A stretch of 64,000 bases of DNA from Acidimicrobiaceae bacterium (GTDB lineage Bacteria; Actinomycetota; Acidimicrobiia; Acidimicrobiales; Aldehydirespiratoraceae): positions 1-64,000 of the forward strand of contig VYFQ01000007.1 of the NCBI GenBank assembly GCA_009842325.1. Direction: 5' to 3'. Positions 1 through 8,903 of this stretch are shown here, one piece after another. A program made the position numbers and the translations under genes. The notes under the pieces are model-generated. The model worked only from the letters and a program-made list of their open reading frames with translations, did no database searches and had not been told where the DNA came from. Within the stretch, counting starts at the first letter, position 1, and the number at the start of each line of letters is the position of its first letter.

Positions 1-881
1 AGATCGATCCGCCCGCCGACCGGGTCGAGACGGTGGCGTTCACGGCCAGGGCGCTAGCCGACGACATGATGGCCCGGCTGGACCGCGACGGCCTGGACTG
101 CGTGAGCATCGGCATTGAGGCGGAATCCGACAGCGGTCATGCCAGCAGCCGGCGCTGGCGTCACGAGCGCCGCTTCGCCGCGGCCGATGTCGTCGACCGG
201 GTGCGCTGGCAGCTCGAGGGCTGGTACCGGTCGCCGGATCGTCCTACCGGCCCGGTCACACTCATCCGGATCACACCCTGGGTGACGGCTCCCGCCGACG
301 GTCGCCAGCTCGGCATGTGGGGAGCGACGAGTATGGCCGACGAGCGGGCGGCCAGGGCGCTGGCCCGGGTGCAGGGACTGTTGGGTGCCGAGGCGGTGAC
401 CGTACCCCGGCTGGCCGGCGGACGCCGCCCAGCCGATACCGGCCGCCGAGTGCCGCTGCACGCCGCCGGGGACGCCGACCGTGGCCAGGATTCGTCAGCG
501 ACCGGCCCACGCAACGGCAGGAAGAACAGGAAGGCCAAAGCCAAAGCAGTGGACGCTCCCTGGCTGGGGCGGCTGCCAGCACCGTCTCCCGCCGTCGTAC
601 TGGCCCAGCCTGAGCCGATCACGGTCACCGACTGCGTGGGCACACCCGTCACCGTCGGCGGCCGGGGCGAGGCGAGCGCGGCGCCCCAACTGCTTACCGA
701 CTCTGCTGGTCGCAGCCGGACAGTTACCGCCTGGGCCGGGCCATGGCCACTGGACGAGCGTTGGTGGCGTCCGTCCGTCCGCCGCCGCCAGGCTCGCTTC
801 CAGATGATCCTCGACGACGGCTCGGCCCACCTCTGTGCTCTGGAGGCCGGCCGCTGGTGGCGCGAGGCCACCTACGACTGA
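1..881 (+). CDS. imuB: ImuB-like Y-family polymerase homologue, C-terminal part
   Basis: Only the last 292 residues are present. The frame is already open at base 3 (first residues IDPPADRVETVAF), so the GTG near base 33 is not the start and the palm and fingers lie outside the window. The visible part holds the end of the little-finger region (PADRVETVAFTARALADD) and the variable C-terminal tail with its Pro/Ala-rich stretch, ending in the GRWWREATYD pattern common in actinobacterial ImuB. ImuB is a catalytically dead Y-family protein that links the beta clamp to DnaE2 in the damage-induced mutasome. It ends 10 bases before dnaE2, the usual imuA-imuB-dnaE2 cassette order; any LexA site would be upstream of the window. 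Confidence 0.85.
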   Translation, partial: IDPPADRVETVAFTARALADDMMARLDRDGLDCVSIGIEAESDSGHASSRRWRHERRFAAADVVDRVRWQLEGWYRSPDRPTGPVTLIRITPWVTAPADGRQLGMWGATSMADERAARALARVQGLLGAEAVTVPRLAGGRRPADTGRRVPLHAAGDADRGQDSSATGPRNGRKNRKAKAKAVDAPWLGRLPAPSPAVVLAQPEPITVTDCVGTPVTVGGRGEASAAPQLLTDSAGRSRTVTAWAGPWPLDERWWRPSVRRRQARFQMILDDGSAHLCALEAGRWWREATYD

Positions 882-891
882 GTTCCTCACG

Positions 892-3800
892 ATGGGGTTC
901 GACAATCCGATCATTCCCTGGCGGGAACTGGAGCGCCGCCTGTCGGACCGGGCGGGCACACCGCAGTGGTCGAACGGGAGCCGCAGGAGCGACCGCGCTT
1001 CCTCCAATGAAGCAGGTGTGGTCCGCAGTCTTTCTGGCCACCAAGCCGGCAGAGGCTCCGGGCTGCCCCGAGTGCCGTATGCGGAGCTGCATGCGCGCTC
1101 GCGGTTCAGCTTCATGGACGGCTCGTCGAACCCGGAGGAGCTGGTGGCCGAGGCCGTCCGGCTCGAGCTCGACGCTCTGGCGATCACCGACCGGGACGGC
1201 TTCTACGGGGTGGTGCGGTTCGCCGAGGCCGCCGAGGAGGCCGGGCTGCCCACCGTGTTCGGAGCCGAGCTCACTCTCGACCTGACCCGTTCGTCCCGGC
1301 GGTCCTCCCCGGCCCGTGCATCTGAGCGGCGCAGGCAGAGCCGCACGGTTGTGGTGCTGGCCCGCGACGCGGCCGGGTACGCGGCGCTGGGCACGCTGAT
1401 CAGCAAGGCTCACATGGCCGGACGCAAGGGCGAGCCCCGGCTGTCGACCGCGACGTTCCTGGAAGCGGCCGCGGCCCACCGCGACCGGTGGGCCATCCTC
1501 ACCGGCGCGCACGGCGGCACGGTGCCCTCGGCGCTGGTCGAGCACGGTCCCAGGGCCGCGGCCGCCGCGCTCGACCGGCTGACCGACGCGGCCGGCGCCG
1601 GCAACGTGTACGTGGAGCTGTGGGACCACGGCGACCCGCTGGACGGACACCGCAACGACGCCCTGGCCGAGCTCGGGGTGCGCCGGGGGGTTCAGCCGGT
1701 GTGCGCCAACGCGGTGCGCTACTCCACACCCGGCGGCCGGCGCCTGGCCGACGCCCTGGCCGCGGCCGGCGACCGGCGCAGCCTCGAAGACCACGACGGC
1801 TGGCTCGGCGCCTGGGGCGGAGCCCATGTGCGCTCCGGGGCCGAGCAGGCCCGCCGCTTCGCCCGCTACCCCGGCGCGGTGGAGGCCGCAGCCCGGTTGG
1901 GATCGGAGTGCGCCTTCAGCCTGTCGCTGGTGGCGCCGGAACTGCCGCCGTACCCGTGCCCCGACGGCCTCGACGAGGCCGCCTTCCTGCGCCGTCTCAC
2001 CACCGAAGGCGCCTTGGCCCGCTACGGCCCGCCAGAGGCCGAGCGGGTGTCGGGCGCCTGGCACCAGGTCGAGCACGAACTCGACATGATCGAGCAGCTC
2101 GGATTCTGTGGCTACTTCCTGGTGGTGTGGGACATCGCATCGTTCTGCCGCAGCCGCGACATCTACTGCCAGGGCCGGGGGTCCGCCGCCAACTCGGTGG
2201 TGTGCTACGTGCTGGGCATCACCAACGTGGATTCGGTGGCGCTGGGCTTGCTGTTCGAGCGGTTCCTGTCGCCCGAGCGGGACGGCCCGCCCGACATCGA
2301 CATCGACATCGAGAGCGGCCGGCGCGAGGAGGTGATCCAGTACGTGTACGGCCGCTACGGCCGGGACCGCACCGCGCTGGTGGCCAACGTGATCGCCTAC
2401 CGGGCCCGCTCGGCAGTGAGGGACATGGCCCGGGCGCTGGGCCACCCTCCCTCCCATCAGGACGCCTGGGCCAAGTCGCTGGACCGCCGGGGCGGCCTGG
2501 GCGAGCCGGCCGCCGCCGAAGACCTAGGCGCTGTGCCGGCCGACGTGCTGGGTCTGGCCGCAAGGGCCGAGGGAGGGCCACGGCATCTGGGCATCCATCC
2601 GGGCGGGATGGTGATCTGCGACCGGCCCATCGCCGAGGTGTGCCCGGTGGAGTGGGCGTCGATGGCCGACCGGTCGGTGCTGCAGTGGGACAAGGACGAC
2701 TGCGCGGCGGCGGGGCTGGTGAAGTTCGACCTGCTGGGGCTGGGGATGCTCTCCGCGCTGCACTACGCGGTGGACCTGGTGGCCTCAGCCCACGGCGAGC
2801 GCATCGACCTGGCCGCGCTGCCCCAGGACCCCGCCGTGTACGACATGCTGTGCGAGGCCGACTCGGTGGGCGTGTTCCAGGTGGAGTCGAGGGCGCAGAT
2901 GGCCACGCTGCCCCGGCTGCGGCCCCGCTGCTTCTACGACCTGGTGGTGGAGGTGGCGCTGATCCGGCCCGGCCCGATCCAGGGCGGCTCGGTGCATCCC
3001 TACATCCGGCGCCGCAACGGAGTTGAGCCGGTCACCTACCTGCATCCCCTGCTGGAGCGCTCGCTGGCCAAGACGCTGGGGGTGCCGCTGTTCCAGGAGC
3101 AGCTCATGCAGATGGCCATCGATGTGGCCGGGTTCACGCCGGCGGAGTCCGACGAGCTGCGCCGGGCCATGGGGGCCAAGCGGTCGGTGGAGCGCATGGA
3201 GCGGCTGAGGGGCCGGTTCTTCGCGGGGATGGCCGAGCGGGGGGTCGGCGCAGAGGCGGGCGAGCAGATCTGGCACAAGATGGTGGCCTTCGCCACCTAC
3301 GGGTTCCCCGAGAGCCACTCGGTGTCGTTCTCCTACCTGGTGTACGCCTCGGCGTGGATCAAGCTGCACTATCCGGCCGCGTTCTGCGCGGCGCTGCTCA
3401 ACGCCCAGCCGATGGGCTTCTACTCGCCCCACTCGCTGTGCCAGGACGCCCGCCGCCACGGCGTGGCAGTGCTCGGCCCCGACGTGAACCGGTCGGCCGG
3501 CGCAGCTGTGCTAGAGACCTGTGAGGAGTCCACGGGCGGGGTGGCGGTGCGTCTGGGCCTGTCGTCGGTGCGGGGCGTGGGCCCGGAGCTGGCTGATTCC
3601 ATGGCCGCCGGCGCCCCGTATGACTCGATGGAGCACTTGGTCCGGGCCATGTCGCTGGAGCGGCCGCTGGACCTGCCGGTGCTGGAGGCGCTGACCGCGG
3701 CCGGGGCGTTCGACTCGCTGGGTTTGGACCGGCGCGAGGCCCTGTGGGCAGCCGGCGCGGCGGCGCAGTCGGGTGCCAGCCGTCTGCCCGGCGCGGTCAC

Positions 3801-4239
3801 CGGGACGAGGGTGCCGGAGCTGCGGTCCATGTCGCCCCAGGAGCAGTCGGCGGCCGACCTGTGGACCACCGGCGTGGCCCCCGACGGTCATCCCACCCGC
3901 TTCCACCGGTCAGAGCTGGACGCCGCCGGCGTGGTGACCGCCGCGGACCTGCTGACCTGCCCGGTCGGGCGGGTGAAGGTGGCCGGCACGGTGTCGCACC
4001 GCCAGCGCCCTATGACCGCCGGGGGCACCATGTTCATCAACCTCGAGGACGAGACCGGCTTCGTGAACGTGATCGTGTCGAAGGGCTGCCAGGCCCGATT
4101 CCGCAAGACCGTCCTGATGTCGCGTGCGCTGATGGTGCGAGGCCGCCTGGAGCGCCACGAGGGCGCGGTCAATGTCATAGCCGAGCACCTGGCTTACCTG
4201 TTATTGCCGGCCACCCTCCCCAGCCGCGACTTCCGCTAG
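892..4239 (+). CDS. dnaE2: Error-prone DNA polymerase III alpha subunit DnaE2 (ImuC)
   Basis: C-family polymerase of 1115 residues doing translesion synthesis with ImuB. An N-terminal PHP domain begins at AELHARSRFSFMDG. The polymerase catalytic Asp residues sit in PDIDIDIE (about 467-474) and KFDLLGL (about 611-617). A C-terminal OB fold contains VKVAGTVSHRQRPMTAGGT and FINLEDETGFVNVIVS. The start chosen gives MGFDNPIIPWRELERRLS, which matches the usual actinobacterial DnaE2 beginning. An upstream start at 835 would overlap imuB by 47 bases and adds sequence not seen in the family. The DnaE2 assignment rather than DnaE1 rests on the imuB neighbour, the length and the N-terminus. Confidence 0.95.
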   Translation: MGFDNPIIPWRELERRLSDRAGTPQWSNGSRRSDRASSNEAGVVRSLSGHQAGRGSGLPRVPYAELHARSRFSFMDGSSNPEELVAEAVRLELDALAITDRDGFYGVVRFAEAAEEAGLPTVFGAELTLDLTRSSRRSSPARASERRRQSRTVVVLARDAAGYAALGTLISKAHMAGRKGEPRLSTATFLEAAAAHRDRWAILTGAHGGTVPSALVEHGPRAAAAALDRLTDAAGAGNVYVELWDHGDPLDGHRNDALAELGVRRGVQPVCANAVRYSTPGGRRLADALAAAGDRRSLEDHDGWLGAWGGAHVRSGAEQARRFARYPGAVEAAARLGSECAFSLSLVAPELPPYPCPDGLDEAAFLRRLTTEGALARYGPPEAERVSGAWHQVEHELDMIEQLGFCGYFLVVWDIASFCRSRDIYCQGRGSAANSVVCYVLGITNVDSVALGLLFERFLSPERDGPPDIDIDIESGRREEVIQYVYGRYGRDRTALVANVIAYRARSAVRDMARALGHPPSHQDAWAKSLDRRGGLGEPAAAEDLGAVPADVLGLAARAEGGPRHLGIHPGGMVICDRPIAEVCPVEWASMADRSVLQWDKDDCAAAGLVKFDLLGLGMLSALHYAVDLVASAHGERIDLAALPQDPAVYDMLCEADSVGVFQVESRAQMATLPRLRPRCFYDLVVEVALIRPGPIQGGSVHPYIRRRNGVEPVTYLHPLLERSLAKTLGVPLFQEQLMQMAIDVAGFTPAESDELRRAMGAKRSVERMERLRGRFFAGMAERGVGAEAGEQIWHKMVAFATYGFPESHSVSFSYLVYASAWIKLHYPAAFCAALLNAQPMGFYSPHSLCQDARRHGVAVLGPDVNRSAGAAVLETCEESTGGVAVRLGLSSVRGVGPELADSMAAGAPYDSMEHLVRAMSLERPLDLPVLEALTAAGAFDSLGLDRREALWAAGAAAQSGASRLPGAVTGTRVPELRSMSPQEQSAADLWTTGVAPDGHPTRFHRSELDAAGVVTAADLLTCPVGRVKVAGTVSHRQRPMTAGGTMFINLEDETGFVNVIVSKGCQARFRKTVLMSRALMVRGRLERHEGAVNVIAEHLAYLLLPATLPSRDFR

Positions 4240-4282
4240 CCACGCCAGGAACTCCGACAAGGTCGCGTTCGACCAGCGCACC

Positions 4283-4288
4283 TAGCCT
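4283..4288 (+). promoter_or_regulatory. Putative -10 box for leaderless GH3 gene
   Basis: TAGCCT lies 6 bases before the GTG start of the glycosidase, and no Shine-Dalgarno sequence intervenes. The transcript would begin at or near the start codon. Predicted from pattern only. Confidence 0.5.
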
Positions 4289-4294
4289 CACGGC

Positions 4295-6409
4295 GTGACT
4301 GCGTTCGATGATGCCGCCGCGCGGGTGGCACAGGGGGCCGACGCCAGGGCTGAGGCCGACGCCCTCGTGGCCTTGATGACCCTTGATGAGAAGTTGGGCT
4401 GCCTTGACGGCGAGCAGCCCTTCTGGCCGGGAATCATCGATCTGACCACCGGTGGCTACCACGCTCACGGATGGCCGGCAGCCCGCGTCGATCGGCTGGG
4501 GATACCCGGGCTCAACTTCGCCGACGGACCCCGAGGGTGCGTGATCGGACCGGCTACCACGTTCCCGGTCTCGATGGCCCGGGGAGCTTCGTTCGATCCG
4601 GCCCTGGAGGAGCGCATAGGCGAGGCCATCGGGGCCGAGCTGAGGGCCTCGGGAGCCACCTTCACCGGCGCGGTGTGCATGAACCTGCTGCGCCACCCCG
4701 CCTGGGGCAGGGCCCAGGAGACATACGGCGAGGATCCCTGCCATCTGGGCGAGATGGCCGCCGCGCTCGCTCGCGGCCTGCAGCGCCACGTGATGGCGTG
4801 CATGAAGCACTTCGCCTGCAACTCCATGGAGAACGCCCGCTTCAAGGTGGACGTCGTCGCCGACGAGCGGGCCCTGCACGAGGTGTACCTGCCCCACTTC
4901 AAGCGCGTGGCCTCAGAGGGCGTGGCCGCGGTGATGAGCGCCTACAACTCGCTCAACGGCCATTGGTGCGGCGACAGCTACCCACTGCTCACCGGGATCC
5001 TGCGCGAGGACTGGGGCTGGGACGGCCTGGTCATCACCGACTTCATCATGGGGCTGCGCGACCCGGTGGAGTCGGTCCGTGCCGGCTGCAACATCGAGAT
5101 GCCGTTCCGCCAGCAGCGGGACCCAGTACTTGGTGATGCTGTGGCCTCCGGCGAGCTCGACGTCGCGGACGTGAACGCACGGATGTCGGAGACGATCGCA
5201 ACCTTCCTGCGCTTCGCCCGGGTGTTCGCCGACGCCCCGGAGCGCTCGGTGGTGGGCTGCGCCGAACACCGGGCGCTGGCCCGCCAGGCCGCGGTGGAGT
5301 CCATGGTGCTGCTCCGCAACGACGGCTGCCTGCCCGTCGACGCAGCCGGGCTGTCGAAGCTGGCCGTGCTCGGCCCACTGGCTGCAGTGCCCAACCTCGG
5401 CGACGGCGGCTCCAGCGACGTGCTCCACACCCCCGACCCGGTGACCCTGCTGGCCGGCATCGAATCGGCTCTCGGCGACACGGGCGTGAGCGTCGTCCAC
5501 GGCGACCGCGACCCGTCGGTCGCCGCCAGCGCAGATCTCGCAGTGGTGGTCGTGGGTTACACCCGCCAAGACGAGGGCGAGTACATGGATGACGGCGGCA
5601 CGGTGTTCTTGAAGCTGGCCCCGCCCATCGACCATCCCGAGCTCGGCTGCACCGACCCGGCCCAGATCGAGGCGATGCTGGCCGGCTTCGGTGACGGCGG
5701 AGCGGTAGCCGGCACTTCCAAGGGCGGCGACCGGGCCTCGCTGCGCCTGCATCCCGACGACGAACAACTCATCGCCGAGGTGGCCGCTGTCTGTGACCGG
5801 GTGGTTGTGGCGGTGATGGCGGGCAGCGCGGTGGTTATGCCATGGCTCGACACGGTCGACGCCGCGCTCATGGTGTGGTACCCGGGCTCCGAGGGCGGCC
5901 ACGCCCTGGCCGACGTGCTGTTCGGCCGGGCCGAGCCGGGGGGCAGGCTCCCGTTCGCCATCCCGCGCGAGGAGTCCGACCTCGTCGACTTCGACCGCGA
6001 CGCCGAGACGGCCGTCTACGGCCTGCTGCACGGGCAGTGGCACCTGGATGCCAACGGCACCGACGCCCATCTGCCCTTCGGCCACGGCCTGGGCTACACC
6101 AGCTTCGACCTGGGCGAGGCCGAGACGGCAGACGACGAAGTGGTGGTGGCCGTCACGAACACCGGCGACCGTGCCGGCTCCACGGTCGTGCAGGTCTACG
6201 GAAGCGTGCCCGGCTCGACCTACGAGCGTCCGCCCAAGCGCCTCGTCGGCTTCGCCAAGGTTCGCCTGGACGCCGGTGAGAGCACCGAGCTTCGGATACC
6301 CGTGGACCGGTCCCAGCTGGACCTTCGAATCGACGGCGCTTGGATCCGGGAGGACTCGCCGGTGGAGTACTCAGCCGGGTTCGACGCTGCCACCGCCCGG
6401 CGGATCTGA
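4295..6409 (+). CDS. Glycoside hydrolase family 3 beta-glucosidase-like protein
   Basis: Predicted retaining glycosidase of 704 residues in the usual three-domain order. The (beta/alpha)8 domain occupies about 1-300, with LNFADGPRG, KHFACNS and the nucleophile motif VITDF (Asp249). The alpha/beta sandwich domain is at about 320-560. A C-terminal fibronectin-III-like domain follows at about 605-695 (VVVAVTNTGDRAGSTVVQVY, then RLVGFAKVRL). There is no signal peptide, so it is probably cytoplasmic and acts on imported oligosaccharides or glycosides. The nucleophile context TDF replaces the more common SDW. The GTG start has a TAGCCT box 6 bases upstream. It stands alone and converges with the M20 gene 7 bases downstream. 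The exact substrate cannot be told. Confidence 0.9.
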   Translation: MTAFDDAAARVAQGADARAEADALVALMTLDEKLGCLDGEQPFWPGIIDLTTGGYHAHGWPAARVDRLGIPGLNFADGPRGCVIGPATTFPVSMARGASFDPALEERIGEAIGAELRASGATFTGAVCMNLLRHPAWGRAQETYGEDPCHLGEMAAALARGLQRHVMACMKHFACNSMENARFKVDVVADERALHEVYLPHFKRVASEGVAAVMSAYNSLNGHWCGDSYPLLTGILREDWGWDGLVITDFIMGLRDPVESVRAGCNIEMPFRQQRDPVLGDAVASGELDVADVNARMSETIATFLRFARVFADAPERSVVGCAEHRALARQAAVESMVLLRNDGCLPVDAAGLSKLAVLGPLAAVPNLGDGGSSDVLHTPDPVTLLAGIESALGDTGVSVVHGDRDPSVAASADLAVVVVGYTRQDEGEYMDDGGTVFLKLAPPIDHPELGCTDPAQIEAMLAGFGDGGAVAGTSKGGDRASLRLHPDDEQLIAEVAAVCDRVVVAVMAGSAVVMPWLDTVDAALMVWYPGSEGGHALADVLFGRAEPGGRLPFAIPREESDLVDFDRDAETAVYGLLHGQWHLDANGTDAHLPFGHGLGYTSFDLGEAETADDEVVVAVTNTGDRAGSTVVQVYGSVPGSTYERPPKRLVGFAKVRLDAGESTELRIPVDRSQLDLRIDGAWIREDSPVEYSAGFDAATARRI

Positions 6410-6416
6410 GGGATCC

Positions 6417-7697
6417 TCAGGCGCAGAGGTCCATGGCCACCGCGGCGTAGACCTTGGCCGCGGCCACCAGGTCGTCGAGCTCGAAGTGGCCGGTGCCTTG
6501 CACCGCGGCCGATCCCCGGGGCGGCCCGAAGGTCAGGGACGGGATCCCGACCGCGTTGAAGATGTTGGTGTCGCGCCACATGGAGGTGTGGGCCACCTGG
6601 GGAGGCGGCGTGGCACCCCCGACGATCTCGCCGTAGGCCTTCTCGACCGCGCTGCTCAACGGCTCGACGCCGGTGCCGACCCGCCCCGCCTTGGCCATGT
6701 AGCACTCGACCTCGGCAGCCGGGTCCACGGAGCCGACCACGGACCGAACCTCCTCGACCACCGCGTCCTGGTCGGCCCCCGGAGGCGTGCGCACGTCCAT
6801 GTAGAGCTTGCACACGGGAGAGGACCGGTTGGGCCGGTACGGCACGCCGCCCCTGATGGCGCCCACCTGGGCCTTGGGCCGCACCTCCCCCAGCTCCGAG
6901 ACGTAGGAGTTGCGTTCCTCATAGTCGATGCCCCACGCCTCCAGGACGCTCGCCACGACCGCTCCCTTGACGATGGCGTTGGGATGGTCGGGCAGGTCCG
7001 GCTCGCGTATGAGCCGGGGCGTGTACATGTTGCGACCCCGGAGCGTGATCTTGAGGTACACCGCGCCGCACTCGATCCAGGACTTCGACCAGGCGGTCGT
7101 CTCGGCCACCAGGGCATAGTCGGCCCGTACGCCGTGGTCGACCAGGTGGCGGCTGCCGAACCCCTTACCCTCGTAGCTGAGGCCCTGGTACTCGTCGACG
7201 GGCGCCATGCCGGTCTCGCCCACCACCGACGTCAGGATCACGTCGCCGCCCAAGCCGGCTCCGGCGTCCGTCAGCGCCTTGGCCATCACCATGAACACCG
7301 ACATGCAGCCCCGGTCGTTGAGCACGGTGTGACCGAAGATGCGGTCGCCCTCCCGCCAGGCGCCCACCAGGTTGGGGTCGCTCGACTCCATGAGGTTGGC
7401 GTGGTCCGGGCCGCTGATCTCGGTGTCGAGATGCGCGTTGAAGATCAGGCTCCGCGCCCCCGGCCTCGACCCCGGCAGCACGGCCACCACGTTCGAGCGA
7501 TCGGGCAGGATCTGCTGCTGGCGGGCAGTGATGCCGTGACGGTCGTACCAGGCGCTGACCGCGTCGGCCACGGGCTGCTCGTGGCCGCAGGGCGCGAAGG
7601 TGTTGCCCAGCTCCAGGCACGTGTCGGCCAGCAGTTCCCGGTCGGCTTCAATCCGGTCGAAGACTGCGTCTCGCATTTCGGCGTCGACTCCGGTCAT
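6417..7697 (-). CDS. M20-family metallohydrolase (ArgE/DapE-like)
   Basis: Zinc-dependent amide hydrolase of 426 residues. It shows the family's first metal motif HLDTE (about 130), the NDRGC segment with the bridging Asp, and the Glu-containing TSVVGETG region. A dimerisation domain follows, and HTSMWRDTN near the end supplies the last metal-region residues. Members remove acyl or carboxyl groups from amino acids or act as peptidases; the substrate here is unknown. Its start overlaps the stop of the upstream CoA-transferase by 4 bases (ATGA), so the two are translationally coupled and probably act on the same compound. The GH3 gene converges on its end. Confidence 0.85.
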   Translation of the reverse strand: MTGVDAEMRDAVFDRIEADRELLADTCLELGNTFAPCGHEQPVADAVSAWYDRHGITARQQQILPDRSNVVAVLPGSRPGARSLIFNAHLDTEISGPDHANLMESSDPNLVGAWREGDRIFGHTVLNDRGCMSVFMVMAKALTDAGAGLGGDVILTSVVGETGMAPVDEYQGLSYEGKGFGSRHLVDHGVRADYALVAETTAWSKSWIECGAVYLKITLRGRNMYTPRLIREPDLPDHPNAIVKGAVVASVLEAWGIDYEERNSYVSELGEVRPKAQVGAIRGGVPYRPNRSSPVCKLYMDVRTPPGADQDAVVEEVRSVVGSVDPAAEVECYMAKAGRVGTGVEPLSSAVEKAYGEIVGGATPPPQVAHTSMWRDTNIFNAVGIPSLTFGPPRGSAAVQGTGHFELDDLVAAAKVYAAVAMDLCA

Positions 7698-8875
7698 GAC
7701 AGCTGCTCCGGGGATCTGAGCCTCTCGAGCACCTCCGCGGTGTCGGCACCGAGGTCGGGCGGTGCCAGTCGATGAGACGTGGGGGTCCGCGAGAACGTAA
7801 TGGGGTTGGCGACCGTCGTCCCGGACCTGCCATCAAGGCGCGGCACATGTCGCACCGGGTCGAGGCCCAGCTCGTCAGCCAGCGCGAAGGCGGCATCGAT
7901 CGAGTTCACCGGGCTGCAGGGGATGCCGTGCTCGGTCAGGCGCTCGACCCAGTGGTCGCAGGGCCTGTGTCGCAGGATGGACTCCAGTTCAGCGGCCAGG
8001 GCCTCACGGTGCTCGACCCGGGTCGTGTTGGTCGACCAGCGCTCGTCGGCAAGGAGATGGGGTGCGTCCAGCGACTTGCACAGGCCCGAGAACTGGCGCT
8101 CGTTGGTGGCCGCGATGGCGATGGGGTCCGTGGCCGTGGCGAACGTCTCGTAGGGGGTGATGCTCGGATGGAGGTTCCCCATCCGGCCCGGCACGACCCC
8201 GCCGCTCACGAAAGCGGATGACTGGTTGATCAGCGCGGCCAGCGCCGACGACAGCAGGTTCACCTCGATGAACTGGCCGACACCGCTGGTCTCCCGCTCG
8301 GCCAGAGCGGCGACGATGCCCACCGTGGCGTACAGGCCGGTGATCACGTCGACTATGGCCACACCGGTCTTGGTGGGCGTGCCCTCGGCTTCGCCGGTGA
8401 TGCTCATGAAGCCGCTGGCGGCCTGCACGATGAAGTCGTAGCCCGGAAGATCGCGGCCGCCCTCGGGGCCGAAGGCGCTCACCCGGCAGTAGATCAGGCC
8501 GGGGTTGTCGGCTCGCAGAGACTCGTAGTCGAGGCCGAAGCGCTCCATGGTGCCGGCCCGGAAGTTCTCGACCACCACGTCGGCGGACACGGCCAGGGCC
8601 CGAGCCTGGGCGCGCTGGTCCTCGTCGGTGAGGTCGAGGGTCACGCTGCGCTTGTTGCGGTTCACCGACAGGTAGTAGGTGGCCGAACCGTCCGCGGCGA
8701 AGGGCGGGCCCCACGAGCGGGTGTCGTCACCGAGGCCGGGGCGCTCGATCTTGATCACGTCGGCACCGAGGTCGCCCAGCATCATGGCGGCCAGGGGGCC
8801 GGCCAGGATCCGGGAGAAGTCGGCCACGACGACGCCCTCCAGCGGCCCCCCAGACGCTCCCGCTCGCAGTTCCAT
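7694..8875 (-). CDS. CaiB/BaiF (class III) CoA-transferase
   Basis: Protein of 393 residues starting MELRAGASGGPLEGVVVADF. Family landmarks are LAGPLAAMMLGDLGADVIKIE near the N-terminus, RNKRSVTLDL, and GYDFIVQAASGFM. The KTGVAIVDVITGLYA segment contains the Asp that forms the glutamyl-CoA anhydride exchange site in this family. It moves CoA between carboxylic acids or their thioesters. It is coupled to the M20 hydrolase downstream and divergent from a second CoA-transferase only 28 bases away. A TAGCGT box 9 bases before its ATG suggests a near-leaderless transcript. Confidence 0.92.
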   Translation of the reverse strand: MELRAGASGGPLEGVVVADFSRILAGPLAAMMLGDLGADVIKIERPGLGDDTRSWGPPFAADGSATYYLSVNRNKRSVTLDLTDEDQRAQARALAVSADVVVENFRAGTMERFGLDYESLRADNPGLIYCRVSAFGPEGGRDLPGYDFIVQAASGFMSITGEAEGTPTKTGVAIVDVITGLYATVGIVAALAERETSGVGQFIEVNLLSSALAALINQSSAFVSGGVVPGRMGNLHPSITPYETFATATDPIAIAATNERQFSGLCKSLDAPHLLADERWSTNTTRVEHREALAAELESILRHRPCDHWVERLTEHGIPCSPVNSIDAAFALADELGLDPVRHVPRLDGRSGTTVANPITFSRTPTSHRLAPPDLGADTAEVLERLRSPEQLS

Positions 8876-8884
8876 GACCTCAGC

Positions 8885-8894
8885 ACGCTACCGT
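8885..8894. promoter_or_regulatory. Overlapping divergent -10 boxes between two CoA-transferase genes
   Basis: The ten bases ACGCTACCGT read as TACCGT on the plus strand and TAGCGT on the minus strand, sharing the central TA. Each box lies 9 bases from the ATG it would serve. With only 28 bases between the two start codons there is no room for separate promoters, so one bidirectional element is the simplest reading. Confidence 0.55.
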
Positions 8895-8903
8895 TCTGCC
8901 CCG

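Noticed and set aside
33..35. GTG as start of the first gene
   Set aside because: The frame is open back to the window edge and already encodes ImuB-like sequence, so the gene is simply cut by the window.
724..2457. Long minus-strand open frame (577 codons) opposite dnaE2
   Set aside because: It is the antisense shadow of a clear polymerase gene; high GC removes stop codons on the opposite strand, and the translation has no recognisable domain.
6403..6423. CTGAGG-GAT-CCTCAG between convergent genes as a bidirectional terminator
   Set aside because: The inverted repeat is only 6 base pairs and is made largely of the two stop codons; there is no T-tract.
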